NCBI RefSeq assembly: GCF_040529335.1 | Contig: NZ_CP159534.1 | Span: 4,836,001 to 4,900,000 of the forward strand | From: Streptomyces sp. HUAS MG91 | GTDB lineage: Bacteria > Actinomycetota > Actinomycetes > Streptomycetales > Streptomycetaceae | Reading direction: 5' to 3' | Length of the DNA: 64,000 nucleotides | Shown here: positions 16,496 to 25,592 of the stretch, one piece after another | Layout of the letters: each line of letters starts with the position of its first letter | Position numbering within the stretch: the first letter of the stretch is position 1 | Notes under the pieces: generated by a model | Told to the model about the DNA's origin: nothing | Database searches by the model: none | Seen by the model: only the letters and a program-made list of their open reading frames with translations | Position numbers and translations under genes: made by a program

Positions 16496-16999
16496 TCAGG
16501 TGAGGACCAGCCAGCGCCGCCCGTCGAGGAGTTCGCGTGCCGCGTCGAGATGGCCGGCGTGGCACGCCGTCTCCGTGATCACGTGCAGCAGCAGGTCGCG
16601 CAGCGTGTGCAGATGCGGCTCGCCGAACAGCTCGCGCGGCCACCAGGCGAGCGGGTCGTCCGGGGCGGCGGCACGGGCGATGGCGTCCGCGCGGGCGGTG
16701 TGGGCGCGGTAGCCGTCGAGCACGTCCGCGGCCGGGGTGCCCGGCGGCACCTGCCAGGCGTCCTCGACGGCGTCGAGGGAGGCGATGACGTCCCGCTCGC
16801 CGAGGAAGACCGCCCGGAACCAGAACCGCTCGACATCGAGCGCCAGGTGCCGGACCAGCCCGAGGCAGGACCAGCCGGAGGGCAGGACGGGCCTGCGGAG
16901 TGCCGCGTCGTCGAGGCCGTCGAGGATGCCGAGCACATGGCGGCGCTGTCCCGCCAGGACGGACAGCAGCGCCTCGGTCTCGCCGCTCCGTCCGGTCAC
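16496..16999 (-). CDS. DinB / DUF664 family protein (mycothiol-dependent transferase-like)
   Basis: The product is 167 residues from a GTG at 16999, which overlaps the upstream stop as GTGA. The four-helix DinB fold shows metal-ligand histidines in LVRHLALDVERFW and HVITETACHAGHLDAAREL, the HxxxH pattern of the DUF664 subgroup. GWSCLGLVRHL and WWPRELFGEPHLHTLRDLL are also typical. Actinobacterial members of this superfamily often use mycothiol as co-substrate in transfer or isomerisation reactions; whether this one does is inference. It forms a two-gene leftward operon with the small protein gene starting near 17.5 kb. Confidence 0.85.
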   Translation of the reverse strand: MTGRSGETEALLSVLAGQRRHVLGILDGLDDAALRRPVLPSGWSCLGLVRHLALDVERFWFRAVFLGERDVIASLDAVEDAWQVPPGTPAADVLDGYRAHTARADAIARAAAPDDPLAWWPRELFGEPHLHTLRDLLLHVITETACHAGHLDAARELLDGRRWLVLT

Positions 17000-17565
17000 G
17001 GCCAGACCAGGCAGTACGCCTGATGTCCGGCGTCGTGCAGCCGGTGGCTGAAGTCCTGCCATTCGTGGAGGAGTTGGTACACGTTGAACGCGTCGCGGGG
17101 GCCGCCCCGGTCGGGGACCGTGGACCAGATGAACGCCGCCGCGCCGACGGCCTCCTCGCCGACCCCGCGCAGCGGGTCGACGACCGTCATCGGCAGCTTC
17201 ACCACCGCGTAGTCGGGATGGAGCACGACCAGCTCCAGCGGCGGGACCTTGTGCAGGGGTATGCCCTCGATGCCGGTGAGGACCATCGCGGCCATCGTCT
17301 CCGGCTTGATCTTGGTGAACATGCCGCCCATGCCCAGCTCGTCCCCGCCGAGCTCCTCGGGACGCATGGAGATCGGGACACGGGCCGCCGTGGCGCCGTC
17401 GGGCGCGCCGAAGTATTTGTACGTCACCCCCACCCGGCCACCATTCCCGCTTCCGCTCCCCACCATCGGCTCCCCGCGGTCGTCGCGTCGGTGCTTACCC
17501 CGCCGGGCACGCCGGGGGCCCAGGTCGTCGGTCCCCTCGCCCAGTCCGCCGCCACCGCGATGCAT
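16996..17565 (-). CDS. Conserved actinobacterial protein of unknown function
   Basis: The product is 189 residues from an ATG at 17565, or 143 if translation begins at the GTG at 17427. The region between has an Arg/Gly-rich sequence (GPRRARRGKHRRDD) and weaker G/C third-position bias than the rest, so the shorter form, starting TYKYFGAPDG, is a serious alternative. The conserved body has GMGGMFTKIKPETMAAMVLTG, EGIPLHKVPPLELVVLHPDYAVVKLP, FIWSTVPDRGGPRDAFNVY and LLHEWQDFSHRLHDAGHQAYC. No catalytic motif or membrane segment is evident. It is a soluble protein I recognise only as a recurrent streptomycete hypothetical, coupled to the DinB gene. Confidence 0.75.
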   Translation of the reverse strand: MHRGGGGLGEGTDDLGPRRARRGKHRRDDRGEPMVGSGSGNGGRVGVTYKYFGAPDGATAARVPISMRPEELGGDELGMGGMFTKIKPETMAAMVLTGIEGIPLHKVPPLELVVLHPDYAVVKLPMTVVDPLRGVGEEAVGAAAFIWSTVPDRGGPRDAFNVYQLLHEWQDFSHRLHDAGHQAYCLVWP

Positions 17566-17815
17566 ATCTCCACCCGACTGCTGTTCTCAGGGCGCCAGGG
17601 CCCTTTTCTAGGCCGCGCGACCGCCTCCGCGCAACCCGATCATCGTGTCAGTGACCTCCCCCACGGTCACCCGCCGAAACGTGCCGACGGAACAACTGCG
17701 CGAGCGAGGCCCCCACCACCCGGACAGATGCCGTACAGAGTTCTGACAGTGCGAGTCTAGGCCGCCACGGGTCCGCGCGGAGGGGACCGCGGACACGGGC
17801 CGTACGCTGAGAGGC
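17566..17815. other. Gene-free divergent region upstream of hemL
   Basis: These 250 bases hold no convincing gene. They separate the leftward hypothetical gene from the rightward hemL and should contain both promoters. A leftward frame ending at 17608 (VTDTMIGLRGGGRAA) is open but lacks a good start and I do not call it. GAGAGG lies close to the hemL ATG as its ribosome-binding site. Confidence 0.5.
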
Positions 17816-19141
17816 ATGGCAGAGGCGAACAACACCCCCTATCCCTATGAGGCACCCGTTTCGCAGGGGCTCTTCGACCGTGCGTCCGTCGTCACGCCCG
17901 GTGGCGTGAACTCTCCGGTGCGCGCGTTCCGAGCCGTGGGCGGTACGCCCCGTTTCATGGTGTCCGGTACCGGTCCGTATCTGACGGACGCCGACGGACG
18001 CGAGTACGTCGACCTCGTGTGCTCGTGGGGGCCGATGATCCTCGGCCATTCACACCCCGAGGTCATCGCGGCCGTGCAGGAGGCCGTCTCCCGCGGCACC
18101 TCCTTCGGCACGCCCGGTGAGGGCGAGGTCGCGCTCGCCGAGGAGATCGTCGCGCGGATCGAGCCCGTCGAGCAGGTGCGCCTGGTGTCGTCCGGCACCG
18201 AGGCGACCATGTCGGCGATCCGGCTGGCCCGCGGCTTCACCGGCCGCGCCAAGGTGATCAAGTTCGCCGGCTGCTACCACGGGCACGTCGACGCGCTGCT
18301 GGCCGCCGCCGGCTCGGGCGTCGCCACCTTCGGCCTCCCGGACACCCCGGGCGTCACCGGCGCCCAGGCGGGCGACACGATCGTCCTGCCGTACAACGAC
18401 ATCGAGGCGGTGCGGGCCGCGTTCGCCGCGCACCCCGGCGAGATCGCCTGCGTCATCACCGAGGCCTCGCCCGGCAACATGGGCGTCGTGCCGCCGCGCG
18501 ACGGTTTCAACGCGGGGCTGAAGGCGGTGTGCCGGGAGAACGGCGCGCTGTACATCTCCGACGAGGTGATGACGGGCTTCCGCACCTCGAAGGCCGGCTG
18601 GTTCGGGGTCGACGGCGTCGTTCCCGACCTGATGACGTTCGGCAAGGTCATGGGCGGCGGCTTCCCCGCCGCGGCCTTCGGCGGGCGCGCGGACGTCATG
18701 GCGCACCTCGCCCCGGCCGGCCCCGTCTACCAGGCGGGCACCCTGTCCGGTAACCCGATCGCGACCGCCGCCGGCGTCGCCCAGCTCCGGCTGCTCGACG
18801 ACGCCGCGTACGGAGTCGTCGACGCGGTCAGCGAGCAGCTGCGTACGCTCGTCTCCGAGGCGCTCACCAAGGAGGGCGTCGCCCACCGGGTGCAGAACGC
18901 CTCCAACATGTTCTCCGTGTTCTTCACGGACGGCGAGGTGCGGAACTACGACGACGCGAAGGGCCAGGAGTCCTTCCGCTTCACCCCGTTCTTCCACTCG
19001 ATGCTGGAGCAGGGCGTGTACCTGCCGCCGTCCGCGTTCGAGTCCTGGTTCGTCTCGACCGCCCACGACGAGCGGGCGGTCGAGCGCATCGCCGCCGCGC
19101 TCCCGGCCGCCGCCCGCGCCGCCGCGGAGGCCACCGCATGA
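17816..19141 (+). CDS. hemL: Glutamate-1-semialdehyde 2,1-aminomutase
   Basis: The product is 441 residues, normal for HemL. It converts glutamate-1-semialdehyde into 5-aminolevulinate in the C5 pathway of tetrapyrrole synthesis, using PLP or PMP. Visible signatures are [21 protein letters not shown] at the N-terminus, [18 protein letters not shown], the cofactor strand [11 protein letters not shown], the PLP lysine (about residue 277) in [17 protein letters not shown], and [12 protein letters not shown]. It is followed without a gap by a phosphatase gene and then by cytochrome c maturation genes. The same order is found in mycobacteria, so haem precursor supply and cytochrome assembly are genetically linked. 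Confidence 0.95.
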   Translation: MAEANNTPYPYEAPVSQGLFDRASVVTPGGVNSPVRAFRAVGGTPRFMVSGTGPYLTDADGREYVDLVCSWGPMILGHSHPEVIAAVQEAVSRGTSFGTPGEGEVALAEEIVARIEPVEQVRLVSSGTEATMSAIRLARGFTGRAKVIKFAGCYHGHVDALLAAAGSGVATFGLPDTPGVTGAQAGDTIVLPYNDIEAVRAAFAAHPGEIACVITEASPGNMGVVPPRDGFNAGLKAVCRENGALYISDEVMTGFRTSKAGWFGVDGVVPDLMTFGKVMGGGFPAAAFGGRADVMAHLAPAGPVYQAGTLSGNPIATAAGVAQLRLLDDAAYGVVDAVSEQLRTLVSEALTKEGVAHRVQNASNMFSVFFTDGEVRNYDDAKGQESFRFTPFFHSMLEQGVYLPPSAFESWFVSTAHDERAVERIAAALPAAARAAAEATA

Positions 19142-19830
19142 GCACTCCGAAGAGCGACAGCGACATCACCGTCGTCCACCTCATGCGCCACGGCGAGGTG
19201 CACAACCCGGAGGGGATCCTGTACGGGCGGCTGCCCGACTACCACCTCTCCGAGCTGGGCCGGCAGATGGCCGACCGGGTCGCCGAGCACCTGTCGGCGC
19301 GCGACATCACGCACGTCGTCGCCTCCCCGCTGGAGCGGGCGCAGGAGACGGCGACGCCGATCGCCAAGGCGCACGGCCTCGACCTGGACAGTGACGACCG
19401 TCTCATCGAGGCGGGCAACGTCTTCCAGGGCAAGACCTTCGGCGTCGGCGACGGCGCGCTGAAGAACCCGGACAACTGGAAGCACCTCGTCAACCCGTTC
19501 AAGCCGTCCTGGGGCGAGCCCTACATCGAGCAGGTCGTCCGCATGATGGGCGCGCTCGACGCGGCCAAGGACGCGGCGCGCGGCCACGAGGCGGTGTGCG
19601 TCAGCCACCAGCTGCCGATCTGGATCGTGCGCTCGTTCGTCGAGAAGCGGCGGCTGTGGCACGACCCGCGCAAGCGGCAGTGCACGCTGGCCTCGCTGAC
19701 GACGTTCACCTACCGCGGCGACAAGATCGTCTCGGTGGGCTACACCGAGCCGGCCGTCGACCTCGTCCCCGCGCACCTGCGGGCCGGGGCGAAGCCGGTG
19801 AAGGGCAAGGACAAGGCGTTCGGCGCCTGA
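19138..19830 (+). CDS. Histidine phosphatase family protein (phosphoglycerate mutase-like)
   Basis: The product is 230 residues, starting in the hemL stop (ATGA). The phosphatase core is visible: [30 protein letters not shown] with the RHG motif whose His becomes phosphorylated, [15 protein letters not shown] with the Arg of the phosphate pocket, [13 protein letters not shown] with the Glu proton donor, and CVSHQLPIW with the second His. It is more likely a phosphatase than a true glycolytic mutase. Its position between hemL and the cytochrome c operon is conserved in actinobacteria, but its substrate is not established. Confidence 0.92.
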   Translation: MSTPKSDSDITVVHLMRHGEVHNPEGILYGRLPDYHLSELGRQMADRVAEHLSARDITHVVASPLERAQETATPIAKAHGLDLDSDDRLIEAGNVFQGKTFGVGDGALKNPDNWKHLVNPFKPSWGEPYIEQVVRMMGALDAAKDAARGHEAVCVSHQLPIWIVRSFVEKRRLWHDPRKRQCTLASLTTFTYRGDKIVSVGYTEPAVDLVPAHLRAGAKPVKGKDKAFGA

Positions 19831-19846
19831 CGCACGGTTTTCGCGC

Positions 19847-19876
19847 AGAAGGGCCGCCGGTGACGGCGGCCCTTCT
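19847..19876 (+). terminator. Strong hairpin ending the hemL-phosphatase transcript
   Basis: The 13-bp perfect arms AGAAGGGCCGCCG (19847-19859) and CGGCGGCCCTTCT (19864-19876) close a 4-base loop. The stem lies 16 bases after the phosphatase stop and is followed by GTGTT. Confidence 0.85.
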
Positions 19877-20018
19877 GTGTTCCGTCCCTGGTTCCGCTGT
19901 GTGACTCGTCAAATCACCCCAAAAGCGTCCTATTTCAAGGAACCCGCGTGTTCCTCGTGCCCTCTAAGGGGGTGCCGCCCTGTGAATGGGTGGCAGAGCG
20001 CGAGGATTAGGGGACGAG

Positions 20019-21284
20019 ATGCGCGACGTCAGCCGTAGGGGACTCATCGGCATGGGAGCGGGCGCGGCGGCGGCCGCACTGGCCGGCTGCGGCTCCGGCG
20101 ACTCGCCTTCCACGGTGGCCAAACCGGGGCATCCGGGAGCGCCCAAGCAGCCGTCGGTGAGGCCCATCGGCGACGGCTCGACCGCGTACACCGGCAAGCA
20201 GCCCAAGCAACCACGCGCGCCCGAGAGGCTCGAACCGGGCCAGAAGCCGCCGCAGTTCGTGATCTTCTCCTGGGACGGCGCGGGCGAGGTGGGCAACGGC
20301 CTGTTCCCGCGCTTCCTCAAGCTCGCCGAGGACCACGGCGCGCACATGACCTTCTTCCTCTCCGGGCTCTATCTGCTGCCGGAGGACAAGAAGCGCCTGT
20401 ACCGCCCGCCGAACAACCCGGTCGGCGCCTCCGACATCGGCTATCTGACCGACGAGCACATCAAGGCGACGCTGAAGTACACCCGTCAGGCCTGGCTCGA
20501 CGGGCACGAGATCGGCACGCACTTCAACGGCCACTTCTGCGCCGGAAGCGGCACCGTCGCCAACTGGACGCCCGCCCAGTGGCGCAGCGAGATCGACCAG
20601 GCCAAGTCGTTCGTGCAGCGCTGGCGGACGAACTCGGGGTGGAAGGACCTGCCGCCGCTGCCGTTCGACTACGACAAGGAGCTGGTCGGCGGCCGCACCC
20701 CGTGCCTGCTCGGCCAGGACAACCTGCTGCCCACCGCCCGCGAGCTGGGCTGGCGCTACGACGCGTCCTCGCCCGGCGGTCGGCAGCGCTGGCCCGAGAA
20801 GCGGATGGGGGTCTGGGACCTGCCGCTCCAGGCCGTCCCCTTCCCCGGGCGCTCCTTCGAGGTGCTGTCGATGGACTACAACATGCTGGCGAACCAGTCG
20901 CACAACTCCACCCGCGCGCCCTCGTACAACTACCCGGGCTGGCGCAAGCAGTCCACGGCCGCGTACATCGCCGGATTCGACCGCGCGTACCGGACGAACC
21001 GGGCGCCGTTCTTCATCGGCAACCACTTCGAGGAGTGGAACGGCGGCATCTACATGGACGCCGTGGAGGAGGCGTTCAAGCACATCGCGGCCACCGCCGA
21101 GACCCACAGCGACGTGCGCCTCGTCTCCTTCCGGCAGTTCGTCGACTGGCTGGACGTCCAGGATCCCGAGGTGCTGGACAAACTGCGCACTCTGGACGTG
21201 GGGCAGCAGCCGTCGCAGGGCTGGCGGAGGTTCCTGGCGAAGACCGGGCCACGCCACGAAAAGAGCCGCACAAACCACTCCTGA
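20019..21284 (+). CDS. NodB-like polysaccharide deacetylase-type lipoprotein (degenerate active site)
   Basis: The product is 421 residues from the ATG at 20019 with GGGGACGAG upstream. The N-terminus SRRGLIGMGAG plus a lipobox ending LAGC (C24) suggests export as a lipoprotein, possibly by Tat. After a Pro/Lys-rich linker, FVIFSWDGAGEVG (D86) aligns with the first NodB motif, where active enzymes have an Asp pair; here the second residue is G87. The second motif GHEIGTHFNGHFC keeps HxxxH (H168, H172). Later blocks include FIGNHFEEWNGGIYMDAV. Loss of one metal ligand leaves catalysis doubtful. It sits between the hemL and resA units, with resA 66 bases downstream. Confidence 0.82.
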   Translation: MRDVSRRGLIGMGAGAAAAALAGCGSGDSPSTVAKPGHPGAPKQPSVRPIGDGSTAYTGKQPKQPRAPERLEPGQKPPQFVIFSWDGAGEVGNGLFPRFLKLAEDHGAHMTFFLSGLYLLPEDKKRLYRPPNNPVGASDIGYLTDEHIKATLKYTRQAWLDGHEIGTHFNGHFCAGSGTVANWTPAQWRSEIDQAKSFVQRWRTNSGWKDLPPLPFDYDKELVGGRTPCLLGQDNLLPTARELGWRYDASSPGGRQRWPEKRMGVWDLPLQAVPFPGRSFEVLSMDYNMLANQSHNSTRAPSYNYPGWRKQSTAAYIAGFDRAYRTNRAPFFIGNHFEEWNGGIYMDAVEEAFKHIAATAETHSDVRLVSFRQFVDWLDVQDPEVLDKLRTLDVGQQPSQGWRRFLAKTGPRHEKSRTNHS

Positions 21285-21350
21285 AGTGGGCTTTTCCGGC
21301 CGTGAGGGGGGTGCCAAAGATCCCTTGAACGGACATGCGAAACTTTTCAC

Positions 21351-21971
21351 ATGAGTGCCGCCTGCCGCGCCCCCCGCATCGCCGCGACCACGCGCCGCGC
21401 CGCCAAGCTGACCGTAGGAGCCGCCCTGGCGGCCCTGGTCCTGACAGCGTGCGGCAATGGCGGCACCTCCGGGGGCGGCAACAACACCAACTTCGTGTCG
21501 AGCACCGGCGGGATCTCGACCGTCAAGAAGGCCGACCGCCACGACGCCCCGACGCTGACCGGCAAGGACCTCACCGGCAAGGCCCTGAGCACCGACGACT
21601 ACAAGGGCAAGGTCCTCGTCATCAACATCTGGGGCTCCTGGTGCTCCCCGTGCCGCCTGGAGGCGAAGTACTTCGCCCAGGTCGCCGAGGAGACCAAGGG
21701 CAAGGACGTCCAGTTCATCGGGATCAACACCCGTGACCCCAAGTCCGGCTCGGCCATCGCGTTCGAGAAGGACTACGGGATCACCTACCCGAGCTTCTAC
21801 GACCCGTCGGGCAGGCTCCTGCTCAAGTACGACAAGGGCATCCTCAACCCGCAGGGCATCCCCAACACCCTGGTCGTCGACCGCGACGGCAAGCTGGCCG
21901 CGCGCTCGCTGAAGGCGCTGAACGCCAAGAGCCTGCACGAGCTCGTCGACCCCGTGATCGCGGAAAAGTGA
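21351..21971 (+). CDS. resA: ResA/TlpA-like thiol-disulphide lipoprotein
   Basis: The product is 206 residues. A signal peptide with the lipobox VLTAC (C34) anchors it outside the membrane. The thioredoxin-like domain has INIWGSWCSPCRLEAKYFA with the active-site pair C98 and C101, then FIGINTRDP and a cis-proline region in PQGIPNTLVVDRDG. ResA keeps the CXXCH haem-binding cysteines of apocytochrome c reduced so that haem can be attached. Electrons should come from CcdA, whose gene starts six bases after this stop. It is the first gene of the resA-ccdA-resB-ccsB operon. Confidence 0.93.
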   Translation: MSAACRAPRIAATTRRAAKLTVGAALAALVLTACGNGGTSGGGNNTNFVSSTGGISTVKKADRHDAPTLTGKDLTGKALSTDDYKGKVLVINIWGSWCSPCRLEAKYFAQVAEETKGKDVQFIGINTRDPKSGSAIAFEKDYGITYPSFYDPSGRLLLKYDKGILNPQGIPNTLVVDRDGKLAARSLKALNAKSLHELVDPVIAEK

Positions 21972-21977
21972 TCGACG

Positions 21978-22751
21978 GTGGCCTCCTCGCTCGTCGTACT
22001 CGCCGCTGACGGAATCGGCGGCACCGTGGAGAACGGTGCCCTGGTGTTCGCGCTGCCGATCGCCGTGCTCGGCGGACTCGTCTCGTTCTTCTCGCCGTGC
22101 GTCCTGCCGCTCGTTCCCGGCTATCTCTCCTACGTCACCGGGATCAGCGGCACCGACCTGATGGAGGCGAGGCGCGGGCGGATGGCCGCGGGCGCCGCCC
22201 TGTTCGTCCTCGGGTTCACCGTGGTCTTCGTCTCCGGCGGCGCGCTCTTCGGGTTCTTCGGCCAGACGCTGCAGGAGTACCGGGACGTCCTCACCAAGGT
22301 GCTGGGCGTCGTGATGCTCGTCATGGGCGTCTTCTTCCTCGGGCTCATGCCCTGGCTCACCCAGCGCGAGTTCCGCTTCCACAAGCGGCCGGTGACCGGG
22401 CTCGTCGGGGCGCCGATACTGGGCGCGCTGTTCGGCATCGGGTGGACCCCGTGCATCGGTCCGACGCTCGGCGCGGTGAGCGGCCTGGCCATGAGCCAGG
22501 GCAGCGCCGGTCGCGGCGCGCTGCTGATGGTCGCGTACTGCCTCGGGCTCGGCGTCCCCTTCGTGCTCGCCGCGATCGCCTTCCGCAAGGCGCTCGGCGC
22601 CTTCGGCTGGGTCAAGAAGCACTACGCCTGGGTGATGCGCATCGGCGGCGGCATGATGATCCTGACCGGCGTCCTCCTGCTGACCGGCGCGTGGGACACC
22701 CTCGTCCAGCAGATGCAGATCTGGTCCAACGGCTTCACGGTGGGAATCTGA
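21978..22751 (+). CDS. ccdA: CcdA cytochrome c biogenesis membrane thiol carrier
   Basis: The product is 257 residues from a GTG at 21978. Six membrane helices are visible. The conserved redox cysteines lie in VSFFSPCVLPLVPGYLSYV (helix 1) and GWTPCIGPTLGAV (helix 4), the hallmark PC motifs of CcdA/DsbD-type proteins. It passes reducing equivalents from cytoplasmic thioredoxin across the membrane to ResA. It lies between resA and resB with gaps of six and three bases, so one transcript is expected. Confidence 0.95.
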   Translation: MASSLVVLAADGIGGTVENGALVFALPIAVLGGLVSFFSPCVLPLVPGYLSYVTGISGTDLMEARRGRMAAGAALFVLGFTVVFVSGGALFGFFGQTLQEYRDVLTKVLGVVMLVMGVFFLGLMPWLTQREFRFHKRPVTGLVGAPILGALFGIGWTPCIGPTLGAVSGLAMSQGSAGRGALLMVAYCLGLGVPFVLAAIAFRKALGAFGWVKKHYAWVMRIGGGMMILTGVLLLTGAWDTLVQQMQIWSNGFTVGI

Positions 22752-22754
22752 TCC

Positions 22755-24458
22755 ATGAGCAAGACAAACACCCCCGAAGAGGCCACTGAGCAGCAGGCCG
22801 CGGCCCAGCTCAGCACGGCCCCGCAGGAGGACCGCACCCCCGGCACCGCCACGTTCGGCGTCATCGGCTGGGCCCGCTGGTTCTGGCGGCAGCTGACCTC
22901 CATGCGGGTCGCGCTGATCCTGCTGTTCCTGCTCTCGCTCGCCGCGATCCCCGGCTCGCTGATCCCGCAGTCCGGCACCGACCAGATGAAGGTCGACGCG
23001 TTCAAGAAGGCCCACGACGTCCTCGGGCCGGTCTACGACAAGCTCGGCCTCTTCCACGTCTACAGCTCGGTGTGGTTCTCCGCGATCTACATCCTGCTGT
23101 TCATCTCGCTGATCGGCTGCATCATCCCGCGCACCTGGCAGTTCGTCGGCCAGCTGCGCGGCCGCCCGCCGCGCGCCCCGGGACGCCTGGACCGGATGCC
23201 CGCGTACGCGACGTGGCGCACCGGGACAGGCGCGGACGAGGTCCACGCCGCCGCCCTGACGATGCTGAAGAAGCGGCGCTTCCGCTCGCACGTCGCCGGA
23301 GGCGCCGTCGCGGCCGAGAAGGGCTATCTGCGCGAGGTCGGCAACCTGATCTTCCACATCTCGCTGATCGTGATGCTGGTCGGCTTCGCCACCGGGCAGC
23401 TGTTCAAGTCCGACGGCACGAAGCTGGTCCTGGAGGGCGACGGCTTCGCCAACACCCTCTCCCAGTACGACGACTTCTCCTCCGGCAACCTCTTCGACCA
23501 GGACACCGGCCTCGAACCCTTCAGCTTCACGCTCAAGGACTTCACGGGCACGTACGAGCGCAACGGCCCCAACAAGGGCACCGCGCGCACCTACAAGGCC
23601 GACGTCGCCTACAGCGAGGGCGCCGACGGCAAGGAGAAGGACGCGACCATCAAGGTCAACGAGCCGCTGAAGATCAACGGCACCAAGATCTTCCTCTCCG
23701 GCCACGGTTACGCGCCCGTGGTCACCGTCCGCGACGGCAAGGGCAACATCGTCTCGGACCACACGCCGGTGCCGCTGCTGCCGATCGACTCCAACCAGAC
23801 GTCCACCGGCGCCATCAAGATCATGGACGGCTACCGCGACAAGGACGGCAAGAAGGAACAGCTCGGCTTCAACGCCTTCTTCGTGCCGACCTTCGCCGGC
23901 TCCGGGAAGGGCGACATGTTCTCCCAGTTCCCGGCGCTCGACTTCCCGGTCCTGGCGCTCTCCGCGTACCACGGCAGCCTGGGCGTCGACTCCGGTCTGC
24001 CGCAGAACGTGTACCAGCTGGACACCACGAACATGAAGCAGTTCAAGGACTCCAAGGGCGAGCTGCTGAAGAAGCGGCTGCTGCCCGGCGAGACCATGAA
24101 GCTGCCGAACGGCGCGGGCTCGATCACCTTCGAGAAGGGCGTCCAGGAGTGGGCCACCTTCGAGATCGCCAAGCAGCCCGGCACCGGCTGGGCGCTCACC
24201 GGCGCCATCGCGGCCATCGCCGGCCTGGTCGGCTCGCTGTTCATCCAGCGCCGCCGCGTCTGGGTGCGGGCCACCACCGGCGACGACGGCGTCACCGTCG
24301 TCGAGATGGCGGGCCTGGGCCGCAGCGAGTCCGCGAAGCTCCCCGAGGAGCTGGGCGCACTCGTGGAGAAGCTGCATGCCCGGGCGCCGAGCGCACCCGA
24401 ACCTCCCGAAGATTCCGAAACCACCGCTGTTCCCGCCGCCGAAGGGGCTGAGAAGTGA
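22755..24458 (+). CDS. resB: ResB (Ccs1) cytochrome c synthase subunit
   Basis: The product is 567 residues, usual for actinobacterial ResB. After a disordered cytosolic start (Glu/Gln-rich) come three closely spaced helices around residues 45-65, 95-120 and 195-215. A large extracytoplasmic domain of roughly 220 residues follows, then a final helix near 475-495 and a cytosolic tail. Motifs include MRVALILLFLLSLAAIPGSLIPQ, VYSSVWFSAIYILLFISLIGCIIPR and EVGNLIFHISLIVMLVG, the last carrying the conserved His. ResB and CcsB together carry haem across the membrane and attach it to apocytochrome c (System II). The start overlaps nothing; its stop overlaps the ccsB start by GTGA. Confidence 0.94.
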   Translation: MSKTNTPEEATEQQAAAQLSTAPQEDRTPGTATFGVIGWARWFWRQLTSMRVALILLFLLSLAAIPGSLIPQSGTDQMKVDAFKKAHDVLGPVYDKLGLFHVYSSVWFSAIYILLFISLIGCIIPRTWQFVGQLRGRPPRAPGRLDRMPAYATWRTGTGADEVHAAALTMLKKRRFRSHVAGGAVAAEKGYLREVGNLIFHISLIVMLVGFATGQLFKSDGTKLVLEGDGFANTLSQYDDFSSGNLFDQDTGLEPFSFTLKDFTGTYERNGPNKGTARTYKADVAYSEGADGKEKDATIKVNEPLKINGTKIFLSGHGYAPVVTVRDGKGNIVSDHTPVPLLPIDSNQTSTGAIKIMDGYRDKDGKKEQLGFNAFFVPTFAGSGKGDMFSQFPALDFPVLALSAYHGSLGVDSGLPQNVYQLDTTNMKQFKDSKGELLKKRLLPGETMKLPNGAGSITFEKGVQEWATFEIAKQPGTGWALTGAIAAIAGLVGSLFIQRRRVWVRATTGDDGVTVVEMAGLGRSESAKLPEELGALVEKLHARAPSAPEPPEDSETTAVPAAEGAEK

Positions 24459-25543
24459 ATCTCGCCGCCGCCACCAACGAGAACCTGGCGCAAGTCAGCA
24501 ACGTTCTCATCTACTCGTCGATGGCCGTCTATCTGCTGGCCTTCTTCGCGAACATGGCCGAGTGGATCTTCGGCAGCCGCAGCAAGACGGGCCGCGCCGC
24601 CGCCGCGCTCACCGCCCCGAAGGCGGCGAAGACGGCCCCGGCCCCGGCCGTGCAGGTCAAGAAGAACGGTTCCACCGCCGTCCTGGAGCGGCCGCAGGTC
24701 GTCACCCGGTCCGCCGCCGGATCGCGCGGCGACGTGCCGGACGGCCCCGGCGCCTCCGGCGGCGACGAGCAGGGCGACCTCTACGGCCGGATCGCGGTGT
24801 CGCTCACCGCGCTCGGCTTCGTCATCGAGTTCGCCGGTGTCCTCACCCGCGCGCTGTCCGTGCAGCGCGCCCCGTGGGGCAACATGTACGAGTTCAGCAT
24901 CACCTTCTCCACCGTCGCCGTCGGCGTGTACCTGGTGCTGCTCGCGCTGAAGAAGAACGTCCGCTGGCTCGGCCTGCCGCTGGTCACCACGGTCCTGCTC
25001 GACCTGGGCCTCGCCGTCACCGTCCTGTACACGGCGAGCGACCAGCTGGTCCCGGCGCTGCACTCGTACTGGCTGTACATCCACGTCTCGACTGCGATCT
25101 TCTGCGGCGCCGTCTTCTACGTCGGCGCGGTCGGCACGCTGCTCTACCTCTTCAAGGACTCGTACGAGAACAAGCTGGAGAAGGGCGGCACCCCGGGCCG
25201 CTTCGCCACCTCGGTCCTGGAGCGGCTGCCCGCCTCCGCGTCCCTCGACAAGTTCTCCTACCGGATCAACGCCGCGGTCTTCCCGCTGTGGACGTTCACG
25301 ATCATCGCGGGCGCGATCTGGGCCGGCGACGCCTGGGGCCGCTACTGGGAGTGGGACCCGAAGGAGACCTGGTCGTTCATCACCTGGGTCGCCTACGCCT
25401 GCTACCTGCACGCCCGCGCGACGGCCGGCTGGAAGGGCCGCAAGGCGGCCTACCTGGCGCTGATCGCGTTCGCCTGCTGGCTGTTCAACTACTACGGCGT
25501 GAACATCTTCGTCTCCGGCAAGCACTCCTACGCCGGAGTGTGA
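24455..25543 (+). CDS. ccsB: CcsB/ResC haem-handling cytochrome c biogenesis protein
   Basis: The product is 362 residues from a GTG inside the resB stop. The first helix (SSMAVYLLAFFANMAEW) is followed by a low-complexity Ala/Lys/Pro linker, then about seven helices. The haem-binding WWD-type motif is clear in WAGDAWGRYWEWDPKETWSFITW, flanked by conserved histidines in WLYIHVSTAIFCGAVFYV and YLHARATAGWKG. With ResB it forms the System II synthase for covalent c-type haem. It is the last gene of the operon and is closed by a symmetric hairpin. Confidence 0.95.
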   Translation: MNLAAATNENLAQVSNVLIYSSMAVYLLAFFANMAEWIFGSRSKTGRAAAALTAPKAAKTAPAPAVQVKKNGSTAVLERPQVVTRSAAGSRGDVPDGPGASGGDEQGDLYGRIAVSLTALGFVIEFAGVLTRALSVQRAPWGNMYEFSITFSTVAVGVYLVLLALKKNVRWLGLPLVTTVLLDLGLAVTVLYTASDQLVPALHSYWLYIHVSTAIFCGAVFYVGAVGTLLYLFKDSYENKLEKGGTPGRFATSVLERLPASASLDKFSYRINAAVFPLWTFTIIAGAIWAGDAWGRYWEWDPKETWSFITWVAYACYLHARATAGWKGRKAAYLALIAFACWLFNYYGVNIFVSGKHSYAGV

Positions 25544-25555
25544 CCCCGCGCGCGT

Positions 25556-25585
25556 GAGGGCCGGTTCCTTCGGGAACCGGCCCTC
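25556..25585. terminator. Bidirectional hairpin between ccsB and the 2OG oxygenase
   Basis: Perfect 13-bp arms GAGGGCCGGTTCC (25556-25568) and GGAACCGGCCCTC (25573-25585) close a TTCG tetraloop, a very stable structure. It lies between two converging genes, 12 bases after ccsB and 7 bases from the oxygenase stop, so it can end both transcripts. Confidence 0.88.
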
Positions 25586-25592
25586 CGCCGTG

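Noticed and set aside
17608..17835. Leftward 75-codon frame upstream of hemL
   Set aside because: It lacks a ribosome-binding site, overlaps the hemL start and shows no family. It is more likely promoter/leader DNA.
20007..24377. Very long leftward frame (about 1456 codons) opposite hemL-downstream, resA, ccdA and resB genes
   Set aside because: It is a GC-bias shadow. Its composition is His/Arg/Gly/Asp-rich without domains, and the opposite strand encodes well-recognised proteins with correct signals.
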